Positions 9,093-16,955 of a DNA stretch of 64,000 nt are shown here, in pieces (the stretch's first letter is position 1; every line of letters begins with the position of its first letter). Under the pieces are notes generated by a model. It saw nothing but the letters and a program-made list of their open reading frames with translations, made no database searches and was not told the DNA's origin. The stretch comes from Burkholderiales bacterium. Its GTDB lineage: Bacteria > Pseudomonadota > Gammaproteobacteria > Burkholderiales > SG8-41. The position numbers and the translations under genes are program-made. The stretch spans positions 1-64,000 of the forward strand of contig JAIETP010000014.1 of the NCBI GenBank assembly GCA_019744975.1, written 5' to 3'.

Positions 9093-9306
9093 TGTGAACC
9101 GCCGAGCAGCGCAGCCAAGCCGGGGGCAGTCGGCGAGGACTGTCTGAGCCCTCGCGCCGTTTGCGAGGGCGAGTTCCGCAGCCGCCCGGCTTGGCGAGCA
9201 GCACAGGGAAGCCCGCAGGGCCGGTGAGCCGGGGTCGCCTTCTTTTGGTTACTTTTCTTGGCGAGACAAGAAAAGTGACTAGCCGCCGGGCTACCCCCGG
9301 CGACCT
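9093..9306. repeat. Dispersed intergenic repeat, copy 2
   Basis: This is the second copy of the element at 344-612, same orientation and order of blocks (GTGAACCGCCGAGCAGCGCAG, CAGTCGGCGAGGACTG, GCAGCCGCCCGG, TAGCCGCCGGGCTACCCCC). It contains an inverted pair CCCTCGCGCCGTTTGCGAGGG and TTTTCTTGGCGAGACAAGAAAA. No gene is present between 9047 and 9425; the rest of the gap holds a short palindrome and a terminator. Confidence 0.7.
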
Positions 9307-9341
9307 TGTATTTGAGTTTGAAGTACTAAGACTACGCACAC

Positions 9342-9371
9342 CCTGGATTCCGGCTTCCGCCGGAATGACAG
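9342..9371. repeat. Short dispersed palindrome
   Basis: CTGGATTCCGGCTTCCGCCGGAATGAC contains a perfect TTCCGGC/GCCGGAA pair and is a very common proteobacterial intergenic palindrome (spurious translation GIPASAGMT). A degenerate relative lies at about 680-732. Confidence 0.6.
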
Positions 9372-9373
9372 CA

Positions 9374-9404
9374 TAAAAAAACGGCGCGGGATTTCCGCGC
9401 CGTC
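9374..9404 (-). terminator. Terminator of the amidohydrolase gene
   Basis: On the minus strand ACGGCGCGG and CCGCGCCGT form a 9-bp stem around a 5-base loop followed by TTTTTTTATGC. It lies 21 bases past the amidohydrolase stop codon. Confidence 0.88.
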
Positions 9405-9425
9405 AGTTGCAACCTCGCTTACCGG

Positions 9426-10934
9426 TCAGGTATTTTTTATCGCATACCCATAAGCCATGTTGGTGCGATCCCCACCTTCACGGTCATAGGCCTGCTTGGC
9501 CAGCGCAAAGCGGTCATTGACCAGCGACGCACGGTGCTGCGCCGTCACGCCGTAGAGCCGGGCATTGTTCTCGCCGAAAATCGCCCGTTTGGTCGGACCG
9601 TCGGCCGCGCCCAGCATCGGGAAGCCGTACTTCTTGCGCATGTCTTCCGGAATTTCCAGCCGGCGCAGCGCCTCGATCTGCCATTGCGGTGCGCCGGTCC
9701 ACACCGCGTCCGTGCCCCATACCACGTGATCTGCCCCCAGGCCCTTGACCAACTGGCCCATCATCGCCGCGCACAACCGCGGTTCAGCCACGGTACTCTG
9801 GGCAAACAGCTGGCCGACGTCACCATAGACGTTTTTCACGCCGAATTTCGCCGGAATCTCGGCGAGGTCGGTGACCCAGTCGATGCGCCCGGTCTGCTCG
9901 AACTGCTCCATGCCCACCTTGTACGCGCCGCCGGTGAAACGGAATGCCGAGTGGTAGCAGATGAAGTTCAGCTGCGGCCAGTCCTTCGCTGCCTTGCCCA
10001 CGTCGCGCACGTCGGCGTATTCCAGCAGGTGGGGGAATTCCTTGGCGGTGGCGGGCGGATAAAGGCCCTTGTGGAAACAGACGTTACGCAGACTCGGCGT
10101 GGTTTTCGACGCCTTGACCAGTTTTTCGTAAAACGGATACAGCAATTTCTCGTCGTCGAGGCGCCACGGATGCTTGGCAAGCTGCTTGTTGGTGTTGTCA
10201 CCTACGGTGTAACCCTTGAACGAATCAGGCTTGAGCCTCTCCAGATCCTGGTCAACCTTGTCCATCCAGCCCGGCATGCCCGGCATGAAAATGGCGTGGG
10301 AGTACATGCGCTTGGTGCCCGCCTCCTTGTTGACCTTGGTCCGCGCATCGTCCTTCATTTCGTTGGTCAGGAACCAGTCGCGCGGCTCTTCCGAACCGGA
10401 GCCGGAAATCAGCGCGATCTTGGTGTCGGAGTCGAGGTAAATTTCCTTGAAGTAGTTGGGGAACTTCAGGTCATCAATGGTCTGCGGCTTGCCGACCAGC
10501 AGCGGATTCCAGCCGGCCTTGCCCACCGCTTCGCGCTGGCGCACAAAACCCATGATGCGGGTGTCATCTCTCAGAAAATGGGTGTGCATGTCCATGATGA
10601 ACTGGCCCTTCAGCGCATTGGCGCGTTCATTGGCCATTTCCGGGGTCGCAGCCTCCGCACGGCTCACCGCGTAGAGCGGGCCGTAGGTGTCGTTCATCGC
10701 GACAAATGCCGCCGCCATGCCGGCCGCGCTTTTGAAAAAGCGGCGGCGCGTGGTGTTGTGTTTTTTTGACATTTCATCGCCGATGGCCTTGACCCGCGCC
10801 TCGAACTCGCGCTGCTTCTCGGTCTGCGGCGTCGGCATGTACTCGTCACTGGAAATACATTGTGTCGGTATCGGCGACGGAAAAACGCTGGTTTCGGCGG
10901 CAACGACCTGAGCCAGCTCTTCTGGGGTAAGCAT
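9426..10934 (-). CDS. Tat-exported amidohydrolase (Amidohydro_2 type)
   Basis: A 502-residue metal-dependent hydrolase. DMHTHF (115-120) is the first metal motif; HKGLYPP, YHSAF and WGTDAVW are later barrel motifs of the amidohydrolase_2/ACMSD-like group. A twin-arginine signal RRRFFKSAAGMAAAF lies at 63-77, unusually far from the N-terminus. I keep the long start because it has a strong Shine-Dalgarno (AGGAG, 6 bases away), while Met55 (MSKKHNTTRRRFF) would give a conventional Tat signal but has a weak ribosome site. Substrate unknown. A strong terminator follows. Confidence 0.82.
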   Translation of the reverse strand: MLTPEELAQVVAAETSVFPSPIPTQCISSDEYMPTPQTEKQREFEARVKAIGDEMSKKHNTTRRRFFKSAAGMAAAFVAMNDTYGPLYAVSRAEAATPEMANERANALKGQFIMDMHTHFLRDDTRIMGFVRQREAVGKAGWNPLLVGKPQTIDDLKFPNYFKEIYLDSDTKIALISGSGSEEPRDWFLTNEMKDDARTKVNKEAGTKRMYSHAIFMPGMPGWMDKVDQDLERLKPDSFKGYTVGDNTNKQLAKHPWRLDDEKLLYPFYEKLVKASKTTPSLRNVCFHKGLYPPATAKEFPHLLEYADVRDVGKAAKDWPQLNFICYHSAFRFTGGAYKVGMEQFEQTGRIDWVTDLAEIPAKFGVKNVYGDVGQLFAQSTVAEPRLCAAMMGQLVKGLGADHVVWGTDAVWTGAPQWQIEALRRLEIPEDMRKKYGFPMLGAADGPTKRAIFGENNARLYGVTAQHRASLVNDRFALAKQAYDREGGDRTNMAYGYAIKNT

Positions 10935-10983
10935 GCGCGACTCCTGATGGATTAAAACGCGCTGAGCATCCGCCGTCCGGGGT

Positions 10984-11003
10984 GCCGCTGACGCGGCTTT
11001 TTT
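10984..11003 (+). terminator. Plus-strand terminator-like hairpin without an upstream gene
   Basis: GCCGC-TGAC-GCGGC is followed directly by TTTTTT on the plus strand. Both flanking genes are on the minus strand, so nothing obvious needs terminating in this direction. It may stop antisense transcription or end an unannotated short RNA. Confidence 0.45.
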
Positions 11004-11086
11004 ATGGCAGAACGTGGCTGGTGAAACGGCGTCGGAGGATTCTGCGACGCGTGCCGAATCGTGTCAAACGGCGCGGCGTGGAACGC

Positions 11087-11521
11087 TTATTTGACGACCT
11101 GCAGCCGCGGCCGGCCGGCCGGCGCCGGTGCATCGGGTTTGGGGTCTTCGGGCCCTTCGGGCGCCGATGCCGGCGGCAACGCACCGGCCGGAGCGGTCAG
11201 CTGCACCGGTGATTCTTCAGGGAAAAACAGGCCCTGGCCGTTTTCACGGGCAAAGATGCCCTGAACTGCGGCAAGCGGAATCGAGCACTCGCGCGACACG
11301 CCGCCGAAACGCGCTGAAAACTGGATCAAATCAGGGCCGATGGTCAGCTTGTGCGTCGCGTCGTAACTCAGGTTGAGCACGATTTCGCCGTTTTTGACAT
11401 GCTCCATCGGCACCCGCGTGTTTTCATCGACCTTCACCGACAGGTACGGCGTCATGCCGCTGTCGCAGGCCCACTCGTGAATGGCGCGGATCAGGTACGG
11501 CTTGGTCGAACGCTCGTTCAT
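11087..11521 (-). CDS. sspB: ClpXP protease specificity-enhancing factor SspB
   Basis: A 144-residue protein. PYLIRAIHEWACDSGMTPYL and FSARFGGVSRECSIPLAAV are characteristic of SspB, the adaptor that delivers ssrA-tagged peptides to ClpXP. The acidic Pro/Ala-rich tail ends in RPRLQVVK, the conserved C-terminal ClpX-tethering peptide. It sits in the usual order petC-sspA-sspB, 92 bases after sspA; that gap contains a repeat hairpin. Confidence 0.93.
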   Translation of the reverse strand: MNERSTKPYLIRAIHEWACDSGMTPYLSVKVDENTRVPMEHVKNGEIVLNLSYDATHKLTIGPDLIQFSARFGGVSRECSIPLAAVQGIFARENGQGLFFPEESPVQLTAPAGALPPASAPEGPEDPKPDAPAPAGRPRLQVVK

Positions 11522-11530
11522 AAACCTAGC

Positions 11531-11603
11531 GCGGAGCGATGAGTGATGAATGATGAGCGAAAACCTGCACGCACCGGGTTTCGTTCATCATTCCGCGCTC
11601 CGC
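11531..11603. repeat. Repeat-bearing hairpin between sspA and sspB
   Basis: An imperfect inverted repeat: AATGATGAGCGAAAACC (11549) pairs with the sequence ending GGTTTCGTTCATCATT (11592), and GCGGAGCG pairs with CGCTCCGC outside it. The left arm includes GATGAGTGATGAATGATGAG (11538-11557), which recurs exactly on the opposite strand at 36177-36196. It could modulate sspB relative to sspA. Confidence 0.65.
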
Positions 11604-11613
11604 ATTCATCACT

Positions 11614-12213
11614 TTATTTACGCATGACCTTTTCGGAAGCGGTCAGCGCGTCGATGTAAGCCGGGCGACTGAACAGCCGCTCGGCGTATTTCATCAGCGG
11701 CGCGGCCTGCTTGCCGAGCTGGATGCCGTAATGGTCAAGGCGCCACAGCAGCGGCGCGATGGCCACGTCGAGCATCGAGAACTCCTCGCCCAGCATGTAT
11801 TTCTGCTTGGCGAATACCGGTGCGATCTGGGTCAGGCTGTCGCGGATGGTCTGGCGGCCCTTGTCGGCCTGCTTCTGCGTGCCCTTTTCGATGTGGATGA
11901 CATGCGAGAACATTTCCTGCTCGAAGCGGAACAGGAACAGCCGCGCCCGCGCGCGCATCACCGGATCCGCCGGCATCAGCTGTGGATGCGGGAAACGGTC
12001 GTCGATGTATTCGTTGATGATGTTCGATTCGTAGAGAATCAGATCGCGTTCGACCAGCACCGGCACCTGGTTGTACGGATTCATCACCGCGAGGTCTTCC
12101 GGCTTGTTGAACAGGTCGACGTCGATGATCTGGAAATCCATGTCTTTTTCGTACAACACGAAGCGGCAGCGTTGGCTGAAAGGACAGGTGGTGCCGGAGT
12201 AGAGTGTCATCAT
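11614..12213 (-). CDS. sspA: Stringent starvation protein A (GST-like)
   Basis: A 199-residue protein with glutathione-S-transferase fold. The N-terminal thioredoxin-like domain begins MMTLYSGTTCPFSQRCRFVL, and NQVPVLVERDLILYESNIINEYID matches the GST G-site region; the alpha-helical C-terminal domain follows. SspA binds RNA polymerase and acts in stress responses. Position directly downstream of petC and upstream of sspB supports the name. Confidence 0.93.
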   Translation of the reverse strand: MMTLYSGTTCPFSQRCRFVLYEKDMDFQIIDVDLFNKPEDLAVMNPYNQVPVLVERDLILYESNIINEYIDDRFPHPQLMPADPVMRARARLFLFRFEQEMFSHVIHIEKGTQKQADKGRQTIRDSLTQIAPVFAKQKYMLGEEFSMLDVAIAPLLWRLDHYGIQLGKQAAPLMKYAERLFSRPAYIDALTASEKVMRK

Positions 12214-12290
12214 GATGTTTTATCCGTAGCGGAACAGCAGGTCAGTCGGTAAGGCGGCCAGAGGAAGAAAAGGAACGTTGGGCAAGTGAC

Positions 12291-12320
12291 GGGCCGTGAC
12301 GCGATGAATGCGCACGGCCC
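12291..12320 (-). promoter_or_regulatory. Strong hairpin between petC and sspA
   Basis: GGGCCGTG and CACGGCCC pair, extended inward by CGC/GCG with one bulged base, around a 7-base loop. There is no T-tract, so this looks like an RNA-processing or stabilising stem rather than a simple terminator. Confidence 0.5.
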
Positions 12321-12336
12321 CGGCGGTCGACTGAAT

Positions 12337-13101
12337 TTAATGCACGTCTTTCCAGTACTCCTTCTTCAGGGCATAGACGAAAATGAACAGCAAGCCCAGC
12401 GCCATCAGCACAAAAAGACCGATGGTCTTGCGGTCGCTGCGCACCGGTTCAGCCATGAACACCATGTAGTTCACCAGGTCGGCAACCATTTCGTCATATT
12501 GGACGGGGGTCAGCAGGCCAGATTTATCGAGTTTCAGCGCCATTACGGATTTCATGTAACCCGCCCCTTGCACCTTGCGCTCGACCAGCACCTGCTCGCC
12601 CTGCAGCTCCCACAACACATGCGGCATGCCGACGTTGGCATACACGGTGTTGTTCCAGCCGGTGGGCCGTTCGGCATCGCGGTAGAAACCGCGCATGTAG
12701 GTATAGAGCCAGTCGGCGCCGCTGCCGTCGGCGGAAGCACGCGAACGCGCAATCACCGAAAGGTCCGGCGGCGCCGCGCCGAACCAGTTCTTGGCATCCT
12801 TCGGGTCCATCGCGATGCGCATCAGGTCACCGACCTTGACGCCGGTGAACACCAGGTTGTCACGGATCTGCGCATCCGTCAGGCCGATCTCCTGCAGCCG
12901 GTTGTAACGCATGTAGTTCGCGCTGTGGCAGTTCAGGCAGTAATTGGCGAAGTGCCGCGCGCCGCGCTGCAGAGATGCGTGGTCTTCTTCGTTGATCGGC
13001 GCACGATCCAGCTTGACCTCGGCACCGGCGGCCAGCGCGAGTGTCGGCACCAGCAACAGGGCCGCAAATAAGTATTTGATTTTATTCATGTTTTTGTTCA
13101 T
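12337..13101 (-). CDS. petC: Cytochrome c1 of the bc1 complex
   Basis: A 254-residue c-type cytochrome. A signal peptide (MNKIKYLFAALLLVPTLALA) precedes the haem site CLNCH (C55, C58, H59); the C-terminal helix IGLFVLMALGLLFIFVYAL anchors it. The ORF-track start is far upstream in another gene's frame; the real ATG is at 13101, overlapping the petB stop by one base (TGATG), with a second ATG at 13089. It passes electrons from the Rieske protein to soluble cytochromes. Confidence 0.95.
   Translation of the reverse strand: MNKNMNKIKYLFAALLLVPTLALAAGAEVKLDRAPINEEDHASLQRGARHFANYCLNCHSANYMRYNRLQEIGLTDAQIRDNLVFTGVKVGDLMRIAMDPKDAKNWFGAAPPDLSVIARSRASADGSGADWLYTYMRGFYRDAERPTGWNNTVYANVGMPHVLWELQGEQVLVERKVQGAGYMKSVMALKLDKSGLLTPVQYDEMVADLVNYMVFMAEPVRSDRKTIGLFVLMALGLLFIFVYALKKEYWKDVH
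13070..13084 (+). repeat. AT-rich 15-mer motif, exact copy
   Basis: AAGTATTTGATTTTA occurs on the plus strand inside the first codons of petC (antisense to Asn-Lys-Ile-Lys-Tyr-Leu). The same 15 bases recur exactly at 31757 and 51394. Confidence 0.7.
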
Positions 13102-14543
13102 CACATGGTCACCCGATCCGGTTCCGGCTTGGTCTTGTCCATCGCCGAATACCAGGGCATCAGCAGGAAGAAGGCGAAATAAATCAGTGTGCCGATCTGC
13201 GAAATGATGGTGCCCATCGGCGTCACCACCTGCACACCGTAGTAACCGAGCACGAGGAAGGTGATGACAAAAATGCTCAGCGCGGCCTTGGACAGCGGAC
13301 CCTTGTAACGGATCGATTTCACCGGGCTGCGGTCCAGCCACGGCAGCAGGAAGAAAATCAGCGTCGCGGCGCCCATCATCGCCACGCCCCAGACTTTCGC
13401 TTCGATCGGGAAGGTGACGCCGAGAACGGTGAACGCCGGGCCTTTCATCAGGAAGATCAGCGCAAGGCCGATGGCAAAAGCCGCGTATTTGACGCGCTCG
13501 CTGCGCACGGTCAGCCAGATCAGCACCACATAGGCGGCCACGCCGATCGCCAGCACCAGCATGAAGTCCTCGGTGATCGCGCGCAGGATCGAGTAATACG
13601 GCGTGAAGTACCACACCGGGGCGATATGCGCCGGCGTCTTCAGCGGATCAGCCGGGATGAAATTGTTGTACTCGAGGAAGTAGCCGCCCATTTCCGGCGC
13701 GAAAAACACCACCATGAAAAACAGGAACAGGAACACCACCACGCCGACCATGTCCTTCACCGTGTAATACGGATGGAAGGGGATGCCGTCGAGCGGCCGG
13801 CCCTGCGCGTCCTTGTGTTTCTTGATCTCGACGCCGTCCGGGTTGTTCGAGCCGACTTCGTGCAGCGCCATGATGTGCGCGGCAACGAGCCCCAGCAGCA
13901 CCAGCGGCAGCGCGATCACGTGGAACGCAAAAAAGCGGTTCAGCGTGGCGTCCGAAATCACGAAGTCGCCGCGGATCCAGGTCGACAGGTCGGGGCCGAT
14001 CAGCGGCAGCGCGTCGAACAGGTTGATGATCACCTGCGCGCCCCAGAACGACATCTGCCCCCAAGGCAGCAGGTAGCCGAAGAAGGCCTCGGCCATCAGG
14101 CACAGGTAGATCAGCATGCCGAATATCCAGATCAGCTCGCGCGGCTGGCGGTATGAGCCGTACATCAGGCCGCGGAACATGTGCAGATAGATCACGACAA
14201 AAAACGCCGAGGCGCCGGTCGAGTGCATGTACCGGATGAACCAGCCCATCGGCACGTCGCGCATGATGTATTCGACGGAAGCAAACGCTTCAGCCGCCGA
14301 CGGCTTGTAATGCATCACCAGGAAAATGCCGGTGACGATCTGGATCACCAGCACCAGCATCGCCAGGCCGCCGAAGAAATACCAGAAGTTGAAATTTTTC
14401 GGCGCGTAGTACTGCGACAGGTGGTCGCGCCACAGCGACATCAGCGGAAAACGTTGATCAACCCAGGTCAGCACGCCGCTGATCGGGGCGTTGAGCGGGC
14501 CGGCGCCGGTGAACTGTACGGGTTCTTTGGGGGTAGCAGCCAT
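13101..14543 (-). CDS. petB: Cytochrome b of the bc1 complex
   Basis: A 480-residue integral membrane protein covering both the b6-like and subunit-IV-like parts. Haem-ligand helices include YMHSTGASAFFVVIYLHMFRG and FAFHVIALPLVLLGLVAAHI, LLPWGQMSFWGAQVI lies at the quinol site, and a PDWY-like region is replaced by APVWYFTPYYSILRA. It lies 6 bases after petA and overlaps petC by one base, forming the petABC operon of the respiratory chain in the inner membrane. Confidence 0.95.
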   Translation of the reverse strand: MAATPKEPVQFTGAGPLNAPISGVLTWVDQRFPLMSLWRDHLSQYYAPKNFNFWYFFGGLAMLVLVIQIVTGIFLVMHYKPSAAEAFASVEYIMRDVPMGWFIRYMHSTGASAFFVVIYLHMFRGLMYGSYRQPRELIWIFGMLIYLCLMAEAFFGYLLPWGQMSFWGAQVIINLFDALPLIGPDLSTWIRGDFVISDATLNRFFAFHVIALPLVLLGLVAAHIMALHEVGSNNPDGVEIKKHKDAQGRPLDGIPFHPYYTVKDMVGVVVFLFLFFMVVFFAPEMGGYFLEYNNFIPADPLKTPAHIAPVWYFTPYYSILRAITEDFMLVLAIGVAAYVVLIWLTVRSERVKYAAFAIGLALIFLMKGPAFTVLGVTFPIEAKVWGVAMMGAATLIFFLLPWLDRSPVKSIRYKGPLSKAALSIFVITFLVLGYYGVQVVTPMGTIISQIGTLIYFAFFLLMPWYSAMDKTKPEPDRVTM

Positions 14544-14549
14544 TTTTGA

Positions 14550-15143
14550 TCAGGCTCCCTTGCTGTCTTCGCCGATCACGATGCGCGTGTCGGAGAGGTA
14601 TTTGTGCGGCGGCACCACCAGGTTGTCGGGCGCGGGCCGGTTTTTGTAAACACGGCCGGCCAGATCAAACAGCGAGCCGTGGCAGGGGCAGTAGAAGCCG
14701 CCCTGCCAGTTCGGATCAAAAGCTTCGGCCTGTTTGGCGAACTTGCCCACCGGCGAACAGCCGAGATGGGTGCAGATGCCGACGACGACCAGATATTCAT
14801 CCTTGATCGCGCGCATTTCGTTGGTGGCGTACGCCGGCTGCATTTTCTTTTTCGACTGGGGATCGGCGACATTGCCGTCATTGGCGCGGATGGTCTCGAG
14901 CATTTCCTTGGTGCGGCGGACGATCCACACCGGCTTGCCCTGCCATTCGACGGTGACGCGTTCACCCGGCGCCAGCGTTGTGAGATCAACTTCCACCGGA
15001 GCACCGGCGGCCTTTGCGCGTTCCGACGGCAACATGCTCGCCACAAACGGCACTGCTGCCGCACCTGCCGCAACACCTCCGGCGACGGTCGTGGCAGCGA
15101 CCAGAAACTGCCGTTTTCCCTGATCGGTCTCTTTCTCGGACAT
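14550..15143 (-). CDS. petA: Rieske iron-sulfur subunit of the bc1 complex
   Basis: A 197-residue protein. The 2Fe-2S ligands are in CTHLGC (C124, H126) and CPCHGS (C152/C154, H155), with C129 and C154 available for the usual disulfide. The N-terminus GKRQFLVAATTVAGG is a Tat-type signal-anchor with Lys-Arg in place of the twin arginine. First gene of petABC; the tat genes lie 7 kb away. Confidence 0.95.
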   Translation of the reverse strand: MSEKETDQGKRQFLVAATTVAGGVAAGAAAVPFVASMLPSERAKAAGAPVEVDLTTLAPGERVTVEWQGKPVWIVRRTKEMLETIRANDGNVADPQSKKKMQPAYATNEMRAIKDEYLVVVGICTHLGCSPVGKFAKQAEAFDPNWQGGFYCPCHGSLFDLAGRVYKNRPAPDNLVVPPHKYLSDTRIVIGEDSKGA

Positions 15144-15344
15144 GCCTGTAGTCCCCTTTAGTACTTGCAGCGCTAAAAAGGCGACATTTTACACGCGGAC
15201 AGGGGTAAAAGTTAAGCGGAACCTGAAAAAGTCCTACTGATTCAGCAGCTTACCGGTGGCGCCGCGCAAGCTTGCGACAACGCAGCGCGCCCCGCGGGCG
15301 CAGGGCGCGGTCGATACACGATTCGTCAGTGAAAAACCGCCGGT

Positions 15345-15785
15345 TTACTGCGGCGGCGGATGCGGAATCACGCGCTGCCAGGGCGATGCGCAGGTCTGCG
15401 CATACGGGTAATACGTTTGTGACTCCGCACAGAAATACCAGGCCGGCGTTCCGGACGGCGACGGCGATTGTGCGGGCGCCTGCGTTTGTGCCGGCGCCTG
15501 CGCCACCTGTCCCTGTGCCGGCACCGGATTGCCGCGCTCGTCGTAATAGACCAAAGGCTCCCGCACCACGACCCGCTCGCGTACCACCACCGGAGGCGGC
15601 GAGTAGTAATACGACGACGCATACGGGTAATACCAGGGCGCAAACAGCAGCGGCGCACCGATGTAGACGCCGACCCGCGCATGTGAATGGCCATGGCCAT
15701 GACGATGGCCACGACCGCCGGCATCAGCCGGCAGGCTTGCGATCAGCATGACCGCAGCGAATGTCAGTATCAGGAATTTGCGCAT
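15345..15785 (-). CDS. Small secreted Tyr/Pro-rich protein of unknown function
   Basis: I start at MRKFLILTFAAVMLI, which gives a clear signal peptide; the ORF-track start adds 33 residues with no leader character. The mature part has a His/Gly-rich segment (GRGHRHGHGHSHAR), a Tyr/Pro-rich region, VVVRERVVVREP, and a C-terminal AWYFCAESQTYYPYAQTC with paired Cys, a pattern seen in small envelope proteins of betaproteobacteria. The His-rich stretch could bind metal. The 200 bases between it and petA hold no gene. Confidence 0.7.
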   Translation of the reverse strand: MRKFLILTFAAVMLIASLPADAGGRGHRHGHGHSHARVGVYIGAPLLFAPWYYPYASSYYYSPPPVVVRERVVVREPLVYYDERGNPVPAQGQVAQAPAQTQAPAQSPSPSGTPAWYFCAESQTYYPYAQTCASPWQRVIPHPPPQ

Positions 15786-15920
15786 GGGTATTCCCAAAAA
15801 TACGCCCAAAACAAGCAGGATGCTGCAATCATAGACCTGCAGCGCTGCACCAGGGGCGGCTAATTTGTTACAGAGTGTAACCACTTGCGCCGCAGGTAAA
15901 TCCCCTTGGCCGCGGCAGTG

Positions 15921-16931
15921 TCAGTCCAGCCACTTCGAACCTGCCGCTTCGGCCAGCGCAAAAGCCTGGGTGCCCCCGCCGACCATCCCGGAATAACGCG
16001 AGAAAAACAGATAGCCGTCGAACGGCGCCACAATTTCCTCGATGACTTCGTAGGTGTACATGTCCACCACCTGCCCGAGTTTGGTCCCGCCGGTCACCAG
16101 CGTCCCGAGTTGTTCCGGTTTTTCATAATAGGATTCGAGGTAACCGCTGTTTTTCGGACGCAGTTCCCGCCTGGCTTTGGTATCGAAATCGATCTGTCGC
16201 GGCGGTTTGGCATCTCCTTCGAGCATGCCGAGATGGCGCATCATGCCTTCGAGGCCGCGCATCATCATCGCGGTATAGTACTGCGAGGTTTCCGGGCCGA
16301 GATAACAGCCGCCGACCTCGGGATTCACCGCCGGCACACCGCGCGTATTGAGGTAATGCGCCGCAGCGCCGGCAAATTCGTTCTCGTGCACGAAAGGCGC
16401 ACCAAAGGCGCGGGCCAGTGCAATGTTTTTTTGCTTCAAAGCGCCGGGCGCCTTGCTGTTGTGATCCACCCTCGCCTGCAGCCGCCCGCCGCTGCCGCCG
16501 GAGTGGAAGTCGATCAGCGCATCGACATGGTGCAGCACATTCGCGGTGATCACAGCCGCGATCATCTGCGTGGTGTTGCCGCGCGCGTTGCCGGGATAAA
16601 CCTCGTGCAGGTCGGTGCGACCGTGCTGTTCCGGCGTCAGACGTCCGAAACCTGCCGTCGCCATCGGGTTGGCCACCGACACCAGCACGATGCGCCCTTT
16701 CAGCTTCGCCGTGTCCAGGCCATGGATGAATTCGCGGATGGCCATGGTTGCGAGGAATTCGTCGCCATGGGTGTTGGTGATGATGCCGAACACCGGCCCC
16801 GGCTGCCGGCCGGTAATGACATGCAGCGGCACGGCCAGCGTCGCGCCGTTCAGCATGGTGGTGACGGGCATGCGGGTGAACCAGCGGCCTTCGGACTGGT
16901 TGTGCCACAGCGGAACGGAATCAGGATTCAC
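15921..16931 (-). CDS. Succinylglutamate desuccinylase/aspartoacylase-family zinc hydrolase
   Basis: A 336-residue protein of the AstE/ASPA family with a GTG start. NTHGDE supplies the Zn ligands H55 and E58, and ALIDFHSGGSG provides the third His. The C-terminal half ends in a lipoyl/barrel-like VEEIVAPFDGYLFF segment. These enzymes deacylate N-acyl amino acids or related amides. It lies 24 bases after an amidase in a minus-strand run led by a Bug receptor, pointing to catabolism of an unidentified amide. Confidence 0.82.
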   Translation of the reverse strand: MNPDSVPLWHNQSEGRWFTRMPVTTMLNGATLAVPLHVITGRQPGPVFGIITNTHGDEFLATMAIREFIHGLDTAKLKGRIVLVSVANPMATAGFGRLTPEQHGRTDLHEVYPGNARGNTTQMIAAVITANVLHHVDALIDFHSGGSGGRLQARVDHNSKAPGALKQKNIALARAFGAPFVHENEFAGAAAHYLNTRGVPAVNPEVGGCYLGPETSQYYTAMMMRGLEGMMRHLGMLEGDAKPPRQIDFDTKARRELRPKNSGYLESYYEKPEQLGTLVTGGTKLGQVVDMYTYEVIEEIVAPFDGYLFFSRYSGMVGGGTQAFALAEAAGSKWLD

Positions 16932-16955
16932 GGTCTGTCCTCTTTTGCGCTTTAA

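Noticed and set aside
9534-10769. 411-residue plus-strand ORF
   Set aside because: Antisense shadow of the amidohydrolase, whose motifs are unambiguous.
12337-13614. 425-residue version of cytochrome c1
   Set aside because: The first 171 residues are an out-of-frame reading of petB; cytochrome c1 starts at 13101.
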